Source: [Clostridium] aerotolerans DSM 5434 (GTDB taxonomy: Bacteria > Bacillota > Clostridia > Lachnospirales > Lachnospiraceae). From it: a stretch of DNA of 64,000 bases. Both the position numbers and the translations under genes were made by a program. Shown piece by piece: positions 27,672 to 35,525 of this stretch (position 1 is its first letter; each line of letters opens with the position of its first letter). Below the pieces are notes generated by a model. That model saw nothing but the letters and a program-made list of their open reading frames with translations, searched no databases and had not been told where the DNA came from. The stretch is taken from assembly GCF_000687555.1 (NCBI RefSeq), contig NZ_JHWJ01000019.1:16735-80734 (forward strand), read 5' to 3'.

Positions 27672-29090
27672 ATGAAAAAGAGGTTCATATTGGCAGCAGT
27701 CATAGCGGCTGTATGTGTGACAGCGGGATGTTCCCTTAAGGAGCAGGTGCCGGAAAACACGAAAGAGAGTGAGGAGAGTACGAGGGGAACAGAAGCTCCC
27801 ACCACAGAAATCCCCACAACAAAGGACACCCAGCAGACCACAGAAGCCGAATCACCGGAAGCAGAAGAGAAACCAGGTGTGAAAATTGTGATTGCTACCG
27901 ATATGCATTATCTTGCTAGAGATTTGACGGATTTTCAAAAAAGCTTTCAGTATACCGTAGATCACGGAGACGGAAAGGTGATGCAGTATGTATGGGAAAT
28001 CACGGATGCCTTTATTGAGGAAGTAAAGGAAGAAAGGCCGGATCTGGTCATTTTAAGCGGTGACTTAACCTATAACGGAGAAAAAGAAAGTCATGAGGAA
28101 TTTGCATCTAAGCTGTATGAGATAGAGGAAGCAGGCATTCCTGTCATCGTCATTCCTGGAAATCACGATATCAATAATCCTTTAGCGGCCAGATTTTCCG
28201 AAGATACCGTAGAGAAAACAGAATCCATTACTTCTCAGGAATTTGAAGAGATTTATGAGGATTTTGGCTACAATGAGGCAGTCAGCCGGGATACCGCTTC
28301 TCTTAGCTATGTTTATCAGATCAACGATACCACCAGGGCATTCATGCTTGACAGCTGCCAGTATGAGCCCAAAAACCTGGTTGGAGGCATGATAAAGGAC
28401 GATACCTATGACTGGATCGAAGAGCAGATGGAGGAGGCCCATGAGCTTGGGATGCAGGTGCTTCCTGTAAGCCACCACAATCTTCTTGATGAAAGTGAGG
28501 TATATTTACAGGATTGTACCATTGAACACAGCGAGCAGCTGATTGATCAGCTGGAAAGCTGGGAGGTCCCTCTTTATTTAAGTGGTCACCTTCATGTCCA
28601 GCATTATATGAAGTCAGCCAAAGATTCCGGGATCGATGAAATCGTCACCAGCTCCCTCGCCACCCCACCCTGTCAGTATGGAGTGCTGGAGTATAAAGAA
28701 GATGGGGGCTTCCGTTACCATACAAAAGCCCTGGATATGAAAGCATGGGCGGAGAAAACAGGGAACGGAGACAAAAATCTTTTAAATTTCGATACATATG
28801 GAAAGCAGTTTTTAAGTAAGGTATTCTATAATCAGGCCCAGGATGAATTTGACCGCCGGGATGCTTTAAAGAATCTTACCAAGTACCAAAGAGATCAGAT
28901 GGCGAAGGTTTATGCAGAGCTTAATGTGGCATGTACGTCGGGAAAGGTCTATTCCATACGGGATAAGGTGATGAAAAAGGCAGGCTATCAAATGTGGCAG
29001 GAAGAGGGCTATCAGAGCATTCTATCAGAGTATGTGCAATGGATTACCTCTGATGGGACAAAGGACTATAATCTGCTGGACAAAGAATGA
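27672..29090 (+). CDS. Calcineurin-type metallophosphoesterase lipoprotein
   Basis: A 472-residue exported protein with a lipoprotein signal (basic MKKR, hydrophobic core, lipobox VTAGC) and a Thr/Glu-rich linker. The two-metal phosphoesterase motifs appear in order: ATDMHY, SGDLTYNG, PGNHDIN, VSHHN and SGHLHVQ. It acts outside the membrane, presumably on a nucleotide, phospholipid or teichoic-acid-linked phosphate; the substrate cannot be read. It sits 33 bases after the GH18 gene and before the amidase, so all three may act on the envelope. Confidence 0.85.
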   Translation: MKKRFILAAVIAAVCVTAGCSLKEQVPENTKESEESTRGTEAPTTEIPTTKDTQQTTEAESPEAEEKPGVKIVIATDMHYLARDLTDFQKSFQYTVDHGDGKVMQYVWEITDAFIEEVKEERPDLVILSGDLTYNGEKESHEEFASKLYEIEEAGIPVIVIPGNHDINNPLAARFSEDTVEKTESITSQEFEEIYEDFGYNEAVSRDTASLSYVYQINDTTRAFMLDSCQYEPKNLVGGMIKDDTYDWIEEQMEEAHELGMQVLPVSHHNLLDESEVYLQDCTIEHSEQLIDQLESWEVPLYLSGHLHVQHYMKSAKDSGIDEIVTSSLATPPCQYGVLEYKEDGGFRYHTKALDMKAWAEKTGNGDKNLLNFDTYGKQFLSKVFYNQAQDEFDRRDALKNLTKYQRDQMAKVYAELNVACTSGKVYSIRDKVMKKAGYQMWQEEGYQSILSEYVQWITSDGTKDYNLLDKE

Positions 29091-29150
29091 CGGAAAGTCG
29101 TCTTAACTGGTTCTTTTTTATTTCACAGGAAGATATAATTCATTAAGAAT

Positions 29151-29864
29151 GTGTATCAGGTAGAAAATGTGAAATTAAAAAAATGGGAACCGTTTATGGC
29201 GGTGATTTTGCTTGTATTAGTATATGTCATATCAAGTCAGGCCGGAAAAATGACGGCAGGAGTCAGTGTGAAGGCTGGAAAGGAAAAGCCAGTGGTTGTC
29301 ATCGATGCCGGACACGGAGGAAACGATCCGGGTAAAATCGGAGTTGATGGGACTCTGGAAAAGGATATCAATCTTCAGATCGCATATCGTCTGAAAAAAT
29401 ATCTGGAAGCCTCGGACGTTGATGTGGTTCTAACCAGAAAGAATGACAATGGTCTATATACGGAACGGGACAGCAAAAAGAAGATGGCGGATATGACCAA
29501 GCGATGTGACATTATTAATGATACGAGTCCGGACCTTACCGTCAGCATTCATCAAAACAGTTATCACCAGGAAGAGATTTCCGGAGGCCAGGTGTTTTAT
29601 TATAAGCGGTCAGATAAGGGAAAACGGCTGGCCGAGATCTTGCAGGAACGGTTTGATTACGTTCTGGGAGATAAAAATACCAGACTTGCCAAACCCAATG
29701 ATAACTACTATCTACTGCTTCATGTAAAAACTCCCATTGTTATTGTGGAATGCGGATTTTTGACCAACTGGAAGGAAGCCGGTCTGTTAAATTCAGACGA
29801 ATACCAGGACCGTCTGGCCTGGACGATACATATGGGAATCATGGAATATTTAAATGCAAGATAA
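29151..29864 (+). CDS. cwlD: N-acetylmuramoyl-L-alanine amidase (CwlD-like)
   Basis: A zinc amidase of the Amidase_3 family that cuts the bond between muramic acid and the peptide stem; CwlD makes muramic lactam in spore cortex. The 237 residues have one N-terminal membrane helix and the zinc motifs DAGHGG, the acidic residue in TLEKDINL, SIHQNSY and VECGFLTN. The start is uncertain: GTG 29151 gives the full length, and GTG 29169 would begin just before KLKKWEP and the helix. No strong ribosome site marks either. CwlD itself is a guess within the family. Confidence 0.78.
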   Translation: MYQVENVKLKKWEPFMAVILLVLVYVISSQAGKMTAGVSVKAGKEKPVVVIDAGHGGNDPGKIGVDGTLEKDINLQIAYRLKKYLEASDVDVVLTRKNDNGLYTERDSKKKMADMTKRCDIINDTSPDLTVSIHQNSYHQEEISGGQVFYYKRSDKGKRLAEILQERFDYVLGDKNTRLAKPNDNYYLLLHVKTPIVIVECGFLTNWKEAGLLNSDEYQDRLAWTIHMGIMEYLNAR

Positions 29865-29871
29865 ACAATAC

Positions 29872-29920
29872 CCTGATGGTCATTCGCAGAAAAAATCTGT
29901 GTCTGACCATCAGGATATTT
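29872..29920. terminator. Convergent terminator after the amidase gene
   Basis: CCTGATGGTCA (29872-29882) pairs with TGACCATCAGG (29904-29914), with an inner GCAGA/TCTGT extension, then ATATTTTATT. It separates the converging amidase and coiled-coil genes. Confidence 0.85.
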
Positions 29921-29922
29921 TA

Positions 29923-30666
29923 TTAAGCTTGGGAATCATTCGATTCCAGCTGTTCCTGGGTATCAGCAGTTAATAATGAATCCTTCTCTTCTGTACGAAC
30001 TTCGACTTCCGGTTTCGCGATTTCTTCATTTCTGCTGGATATAGAGTCTAAGGAATCTCCTAGTTTTTCTGCGATATCTGAAGATATTTTTTGGGAACGG
30101 CTCTTTAGCTCACTGATTTTTTCTATTTTAGATTCCGTGCTACCGTTCATGGAGTGGACTTCAGCATTCATTACCGTTATCTGTCCATCCAACTTGCCTT
30201 TTACGGAAGAGAGTACCTCAGTCTGGTCTGTTCCATTGGATAATGCGGTTAAGCCATTTAGCTGATCTGTCTGGACTTCTTCTTTTGTTTTTGGTTTATC
30301 ATAAATCATGCCAGTAGTGTCATCAGATTCTTTCTTTTCCTTGTCCTCTGTTTGAAGCTTTGTAATCTGTTCATCAATGTCCTTTATCTGCTGTTCGTAT
30401 TCTTTCAGCTGCTGTTCCAGGTCGGTTGATCCATTTTCTGCAGCAGAATCAATTATGGACTGTTTTCGTTCCTGCAAATATTCCTTTTGTTTCATCAACT
30501 GTTCGATCATGCTTTGCTTTTTCCCGGCGGGAGAAATTGTGGCCACATCGGTTCCTGTCTTTTCTGCTTTAATCCCATTTAAGGTCTCGTTCTTCGTTGC
30601 AGCCGAACGGTTTATGGACTGGATATTAAGTCCACCAGCGTTCGAACTGAGCGTACTGATATTCAT
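29923..30666 (-). CDS. Hypothetical coiled-coil protein
   Basis: A 247-residue hydrophilic protein that I cannot assign. The N-terminus (MNISTLSSNAGGLNIQ) is Ser/Asn-rich, followed by TDVATISPAGKK, a form seen in flagellar-associated proteins of Firmicutes, then a long Gln/Glu/Lys heptad region (about 52-110) and a second helical stretch (about 165-220). No signal peptide or membrane helix is seen. AGGAGGG lies just before the start. It stands alone between a terminator and the end of the AgrC-like gene. A secreted or export-linked structural role is possible but unproven. Confidence 0.65.
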   Translation of the reverse strand: MNISTLSSNAGGLNIQSINRSAATKNETLNGIKAEKTGTDVATISPAGKKQSMIEQLMKQKEYLQERKQSIIDSAAENGSTDLEQQLKEYEQQIKDIDEQITKLQTEDKEKKESDDTTGMIYDKPKTKEEVQTDQLNGLTALSNGTDQTEVLSSVKGKLDGQITVMNAEVHSMNGSTESKIEKISELKSRSQKISSDIAEKLGDSLDSISSRNEEIAKPEVEVRTEEKDSLLTADTQEQLESNDSQA

Positions 30667-30782
30667 AACATGCCCTCCTGACTTTATTTTCTATGTAATT
30701 TGTCGGATATAGGTCCATCAATATAAGAGGCATGTTGTAAACGGTACATTTACAGAAGTAAACGGGTCATAATTCCCCGGTT

Positions 30783-32051
30783 TTAAAGAGTTAAAGGGAT
30801 CATGAGGGAAAAATGAAAGATATTATCCTGGGCAGATAATGACAGCGTTCCGTGGCAGCGTTCTACGGCCTGATGGATATTTGTGAGACCAATGCCGTGA
30901 AGTCTGGAATCTTCCTTAGTGGATACAAAAATATCGGCTCTATCCGATTTTGGGGAGGGGAGAGGGTTTTTAATTTCAATCATCAGGCAGGAATGACGGA
31001 CGTAGGAGACTGCTTGTATAGCTTTTGTTTCCCCTTCTGACAGCTTTGAGCAGGCTTCCAGGGCATTGTCCAGAGCATTGCTTAAGATGATGCATAAGTC
31101 CATGGGAGACATCATCTCAGTGGGTGGGAAGATCAGATCGGTTTCCAGTTGAATTCCCTCCGCCTGTGCCAGGACCAGCTTTTCTCTTAATATGGCATCT
31201 GCGTAAACATTTCCGGTGGAAATATGAGGAGATAAGGAATTGACTGTGTGAGTCATGGAATTAAGATACTCCAGTGCTTCTGTCTCTTTTCCGTCGCTTA
31301 TGAGATTTTTAATACAAAGCATATGGTTCTTAAAATCATGACGAAATGAGGACAACTGCTTTTCTTCTTCCTTCCAGGCCGTCATCTGCCGTTCAAGAAA
31401 GAGGTTTTGCTGTTTTTCCAGAGCCAAAACCAGTCTGCGGTCTACGTAATAGAGAGAGAACAGTAGGAGAATTACTCCGGCTATGGCGGCAAGTGTAATG
31501 AGAATGTTTGTCCGAAGACTGTTATCAGAGGCCATACCGGTGGTTCCGTAATAAATCACAGAGTATTTGATAAAGCAGGACAGTAAAAGGAGATAAATAT
31601 TTCCTTCCAAGGAGATTTCTCCTTTCAAATTCCTATATTTTCTTGCCACCCATTCCAGGACCAAAGCGTAGAATAGAATGGTCAAAGCATCGCAGAGACC
31701 ATAGAGGAGGTCATACCATAACAGATGACCGGCCACTCGTTTTGCTGTATATTGAATCAGCGGAAGAAAAATAAAGTTGGAGGTGTATCCAAGCCCGTCC
31801 ATAAAGATGGCGATCATGATCTTCTTACCAGTTTGATTCTCAAACAGAACCAGTATCATAGCGGTGGTCGTGAGAAGAAAGAATACCTCCTGTGGAAAAA
31901 CCTTATATAATCCTAAGTTTATGTTGATAAAGCTTACCAGTCCCTGAGTGAGTGCGATTCCAAGAAGGGTGAGAGCATGACTGAATCTTGCTTTTAAAAT
32001 CCTGTTTAAAAAATGATACTCAATGAGTACAGAAAATAATGTATAAATTAT
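30783..32051 (-). CDS. AgrC-like GHKL sensor histidine kinase with non-AUG start
   Basis: A membrane sensor with several N-terminal helices and a C-terminal kinase part. The phosphoacceptor region is SSFRHDFKNHMLCIKN and the GHKL ATPase carries LSNALDNALEAC and GIGLTNIHQAV. The first ATG (31859) would cut away hydrophobic segments; the frame stays open to 32051 and encodes two more helices (LTLLGIALTQGLVSF and EVFFLLTTTAMILVLF). AAGGAGG lies 8 bases before an ATA (32051), followed by ATT (32048), overlapping the stop of the regulator gene. I therefore place the start there; ATT is the alternative. It pairs with the LytTR regulator. No AgrB or peptide gene is near. Confidence 0.75.
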   Translation of the reverse strand: MIYTLFSVLIEYHFLNRILKARFSHALTLLGIALTQGLVSFININLGLYKVFPQEVFFLLTTTAMILVLFENQTGKKIMIAIFMDGLGYTSNFIFLPLIQYTAKRVAGHLLWYDLLYGLCDALTILFYALVLEWVARKYRNLKGEISLEGNIYLLLLSCFIKYSVIYYGTTGMASDNSLRTNILITLAAIAGVILLLFSLYYVDRRLVLALEKQQNLFLERQMTAWKEEEKQLSSFRHDFKNHMLCIKNLISDGKETEALEYLNSMTHTVNSLSPHISTGNVYADAILREKLVLAQAEGIQLETDLIFPPTEMMSPMDLCIILSNALDNALEACSKLSEGETKAIQAVSYVRHSCLMIEIKNPLPSPKSDRADIFVSTKEDSRLHGIGLTNIHQAVERCHGTLSLSAQDNIFHFSLMIPLTL

Positions 32052-32755
32052 GTCAACCCCTCCTTTTGCATCTGCTTCATAAATGCCATGGAGAAGTCAT
32101 AGTATTTCCGCTTGCTGATAGGAATGCATTCCCCGTTTGTCAGAAAAAGGTCTGTTTTGCTAAGGCGCATGACAGAGTCCATGTTTACGATAAAGCTGCG
32201 GTGGCACCTGAAAAATTGAGTTGGGAGAGTTTTTTCCAGAGTATCCAGCTGCTCGTAAAATTCAAGGTTTGTATTCCCTGTATGGATTGTCACCTTTCGG
32301 TTCCTCACTTCCATATAAAGAATTTCAGAATGAGAAAAACGTTGAATGGAGGAACCTGATTGAATCGTGAGATACTCCTCATTTGAAGCGCGAAGCTGCC
32401 CGATTACATGATCGAGAACTGCCTCCAGTTTATCTGTATTCACAGGCTTTATCAGGTAATGAGACGCGTCCACATCAAAGGCTTCAAATACATATTCCTT
32501 ATAGGCTGTCAGAAATATTATTTTGGAGCGAATAAGATTTTTTCTTAAAACTCTGGCTGTCTCTATGCCGGAAAGTCCACCCATCTTAATATCCAGAAAA
32601 ATAATATCCGGAGTAATGTCAGTATTTAATAAGTCTTCTCCGCTTGAGAACACAGTTAACTGGAAGGGCACTTTTTTAAGTAAAAAGTACCCTTCCAGCT
32701 GTTTGGAAAATTTATTCGTAAATTCGGTTTGATCATCGCAAAGGAATAGATTCAT
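32048..32755 (-). CDS. LytTR-family response regulator (AgrA-like)
   Basis: A 235-residue regulator with a receiver domain (acidic CDD near residues 6-8, phosphoacceptor Asp in IIFLDIKMGG, Lys in LIKPVNTD) and a C-terminal LytTR DNA-binding domain (about 135-235, including FFRCHRSFIVNMD). It would bind paired direct repeats in target promoters. The stop overlaps the start region of its partner kinase, giving coupled translation. The start lies 21 bases after asnA, so all three may share a transcript. Targets are not evident here. Confidence 0.9.
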   Translation of the reverse strand: MNLFLCDDQTEFTNKFSKQLEGYFLLKKVPFQLTVFSSGEDLLNTDITPDIIFLDIKMGGLSGIETARVLRKNLIRSKIIFLTAYKEYVFEAFDVDASHYLIKPVNTDKLEAVLDHVIGQLRASNEEYLTIQSGSSIQRFSHSEILYMEVRNRKVTIHTGNTNLEFYEQLDTLEKTLPTQFFRCHRSFIVNMDSVMRLSKTDLFLTNGECIPISKRKYYDFSMAFMKQMQKEGLT

Positions 32756-32776
32756 GGCATTTTTTCCTATTTTATC

Positions 32777-33784
32777 TTACAGAAGAAATATTTTATGCTC
32801 TCTGCAGGTATCCCGCATATCTTCCGGCCAGATGCTCGCCTGTACTTCACCGATATGAGCCCGGTCTAAAAGGAGCATGCAAAGGCGTGACTGTCCGATT
32901 CCACCTCCGATGGTGCAGGGAAGTTCACTGTTTAACAGCATTTTGTGGTAAAGAAGCTCTTTTCTGTCCTCACAGCCTGCCTTCTTTAACTGCTCTGCCA
33001 AAGAGGTCTCATCCACTCGGATTCCCATGCTGGATATCTCAAGGGCACAGTTTAAGTGGTCGAACCAGAATAAGATATCGCCGTTTAACTGCCAGTCATC
33101 ATAGTCAGGAGCTCTTCCGTCATGAGGTTCTCCCCCTTTTAACTTGTCTCCGATTTTCATAAGGAAGACACAGCCGAGCTCCTTTGTAATGAGATTTTCC
33201 CGTTCCTTTGGTGTCTTGTCAGGATACTTATCCTCCAGCTCCTGAGAGGTAATAAAGGTAATATCATCTGGAAGCTTTTTTACTGCCTGAGGGTATTTGT
33301 ACCATACCTCATGCTCCATATGCTTAATGATCTTAAAAATATTTCGAACGGTATCCTTTAAGGTGTCCAGGGTACGCTCTTCTCTGGTAATCACCTTTTC
33401 CCAGTCCCACTGGTCCACATAGCAGGAGTGGAGATTGTCAAATTCTTCATCTCTTCGAATGGCGTTCATGTTGGTATAGAGACCTTCACCTGGCTGAAAG
33501 CCGTATTCGTGAAGGGCCATACGCTTCCACTTGGCAAGAGAGTGAACCACTTCCATGGTCTGTCCTGGAATTCCAAGAAGGTCGAACTGAACGGGGCGTT
33601 CCACACCGTTTAAGTTGTCATTCAGTCCGCTGTCCTTGTCTACGAACAGAGGAGCAGAGATACGTTCCAGGTTCATTTCCTTTCCAAGCTCCTTTTGAAA
33701 GGTATCTCTTATGTATTTGATTGCTTCCTGTGTTTCGCGGACAGAAAGCTTTGGGTCATAATGTTCTGGTATGATGAGTTTCAA
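32777..33784 (-). CDS. asnA: Aspartate-ammonia ligase (asparagine synthetase A)
   Basis: Makes asparagine from aspartate, ammonia and ATP through an aspartyl-AMP intermediate. The 335 residues have the class II tRNA-synthetase-like fold: [44 protein letters not shown] and C-terminal [14 protein letters not shown]. Length fits the family (about 330-340). The start is TTG 33784, preceded by GGGAGGAAG; the upstream TTG at 33799 overlaps that site. It is divergent from the Sua5 gene and upstream of the AgrA/AgrC-like genes. Confidence 0.93.
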   Translation of the reverse strand: MKLIIPEHYDPKLSVRETQEAIKYIRDTFQKELGKEMNLERISAPLFVDKDSGLNDNLNGVERPVQFDLLGIPGQTMEVVHSLAKWKRMALHEYGFQPGEGLYTNMNAIRRDEEFDNLHSCYVDQWDWEKVITREERTLDTLKDTVRNIFKIIKHMEHEVWYKYPQAVKKLPDDITFITSQELEDKYPDKTPKERENLITKELGCVFLMKIGDKLKGGEPHDGRAPDYDDWQLNGDILFWFDHLNCALEISSMGIRVDETSLAEQLKKAGCEDRKELLYHKMLLNSELPCTIGGGIGQSRLCMLLLDRAHIGEVQASIWPEDMRDTCREHKIFLL

Positions 33785-33953
33785 ATTTCTTCCTCCCAAT
33801 TCAATGTTTTTTTCATGGTATCATTTTTACAGGGAACCTGCAACTATTGTTTTTTGCATCCATGCTCCTTGGAGCCTTTGTATATCAGCAAAGAAGTTGC
33901 ACGGTTACATGGCCTGTGATATGATAAATGGAAGTGAAAAGGAGCAATACGAT

Positions 33954-35033
33954 ATGGAAACAGAACGAATTTATATAGAAGATAAAGAGCACCCGGAAGA
34001 AGCGGAATTAAAGCGTGCCGCCCAGATTTTAAAGGATGGAGGTCTGGTTGCATTTCCTACAGAGACGGTTTACGGTCTGGGAGCCAATGCCTTAGAGGAA
34101 GAGGCAGCAAAGAAAATTTATGAAGCAAAAGGAAGACCATCGGATAATCCGCTGATTGCCCACATTGCGGATAAAGAGGATTTAAAGCCATTGGTCAAAC
34201 AGATACCGGAAGCAGGCGTAAAGCTTATGGAGGCCTTCTGGCCGGGACCCCTTACTCTCATATTTCCAAAGAGTGACCTGGTTCCATACGGGACTACGGG
34301 AGGTCTTGATACCGTAGCAGTCAGAATGCCAAATGACCCCATAGCCAGCGCCCTGATTCGTCTTTCTGGAGTCCCCATCGCAGCACCCAGTGCCAACACC
34401 TCTGGTCGTCCAAGCCCTACCACCGCAGATCATGTATGGCAGGACATGAACGGAAAAATAGAAATGATCGTAGATGGAGGCGCCGTTGGAATCGGCGTGG
34501 AATCCACCATTATAGATGTGTCCGGTGAGGAGCCCATGATCTTAAGGCCGGGAGCTATTACTCAGGAGATGGCATCTAAGGTACTGGGACAAGAGGTCTG
34601 CCTTGATCCGGCCATTGTATCCGGTCCCTTAAACGAGAATGTAAAGCCAAAGGCACCTGGAATGAAATACAGACATTACGCCCCAAAAGCATCCCTTACC
34701 CTGGTAGAGGGTGATCCAAAGGAGGTCATTGTGACCATTAACCAGCTGGCAGAAGAAAAGCTGAAAGAGGGCTTTCAAGTGGGAATTATCTGTACGGAAG
34801 AAAGCAGGGAAAGCTACAGGAACGGAATCGTAAAAAGCATGGGAGTCCGTGCAAGGGAAGAAACCATTGCACATAACCTTTATGGAGTGCTGAGAGAATT
34901 TGATGATCTGGAGGCAGATTTTATCTATTCCGAAAGCTTTTCCAAGGACCATCTGGGACAGGCCATTATGAACCGGCTGACAAAAGCAGCAGGCTATCAC
35001 ATTGTAAAGATACAAAAGGAGGAGACATTATGA
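33954..35033 (+). CDS. L-threonylcarbamoyladenylate synthase (Sua5 type)
   Basis: Makes threonylcarbamoyl-AMP from threonine, bicarbonate and ATP for the t6A37 modification of ANN-decoding tRNAs. The 359 residues comprise a YrdC domain (TETVYGLGANAL, KGRPSDNPL, SANTSGRPSPT, GVESTIIDV) and a C-terminal Sua5 domain (from about 230), so it is the long Sua5 form. ATG 33954 has AAGGAG upstream; an in-frame ATG at 33771 would add a non-family tail. The last four bases overlap the deaminase start (ATGA). Confidence 0.93.
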   Translation: METERIYIEDKEHPEEAELKRAAQILKDGGLVAFPTETVYGLGANALEEEAAKKIYEAKGRPSDNPLIAHIADKEDLKPLVKQIPEAGVKLMEAFWPGPLTLIFPKSDLVPYGTTGGLDTVAVRMPNDPIASALIRLSGVPIAAPSANTSGRPSPTTADHVWQDMNGKIEMIVDGGAVGIGVESTIIDVSGEEPMILRPGAITQEMASKVLGQEVCLDPAIVSGPLNENVKPKAPGMKYRHYAPKASLTLVEGDPKEVIVTINQLAEEKLKEGFQVGIICTEESRESYRNGIVKSMGVRAREETIAHNLYGVLREFDDLEADFIYSESFSKDHLGQAIMNRLTKAAGYHIVKIQKEETL

Positions 35034-35524
35034 CCGGAAAGCGTGAAGATTATATTACCTGGGACGAATATTTTATGGGAGTTGCCCTCCTTTCAGGGAA
35101 GCGCTCTAAGGACCCAAGCACACAGGTGGGAGCCTGTATCGTAAGTGAGGACAACAAGATTTTATCCATGGGCTATAACGGATTTCCCATGGGCTGCTCT
35201 GACGATGAATTTCCATGGAACAGAGAGAGTGAGGACAACGATCCCTACAATGCCAAATATTACTACTCCACCCATAGTGAATTAAATGCTATCCTTAACT
35301 ACAGAGGGGGAAGTCTGGAAGGCTCCAAACTCTATGTAACCTTATTCCCCTGCAATGAATGCGCAAAAGCCATCATTCAGTCAGGCATTAAGACCATTGT
35401 CTATGGATCAGATAAGTATGCAGATACTCCTGAGGTCAATGCCTCCAAGCGTATGCTAAATGCAGCAGGAGTCCGGTATTACCAGTATCAGCCTACCGGA
35501 AGAAAAATAGAGATAGAGGTTTAA
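35030..35524 (+). CDS. dCMP deaminase family protein (ComEB-like)
   Basis: A 164-residue zinc deaminase that turns dCMP into dUMP for thymidylate synthesis. Visible are STQVGACIV, the zinc motif HSELNAI (His-x-Glu) and PCNECAKAI with the two zinc cysteines. It is translationally coupled to the Sua5 gene by an ATGA overlap and followed 1 base later by the radical SAM gene. The family also includes the competence-locus protein ComEB; the isolated setting favours a housekeeping role. Confidence 0.9.
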   Translation: MTGKREDYITWDEYFMGVALLSGKRSKDPSTQVGACIVSEDNKILSMGYNGFPMGCSDDEFPWNRESEDNDPYNAKYYYSTHSELNAILNYRGGSLEGSKLYVTLFPCNECAKAIIQSGIKTIVYGSDKYADTPEVNASKRMLNAAGVRYYQYQPTGRKIEIEV

Positions 35525-35525
35525 C

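Noticed and set aside
30733..30770. TGTAAACGGTACA and AAGTAAACGGG as catabolite-response (cre) sites
   Set aside because: They fit only the first half of the cre consensus and lie downstream of the kinase gene rather than at a sugar promoter.
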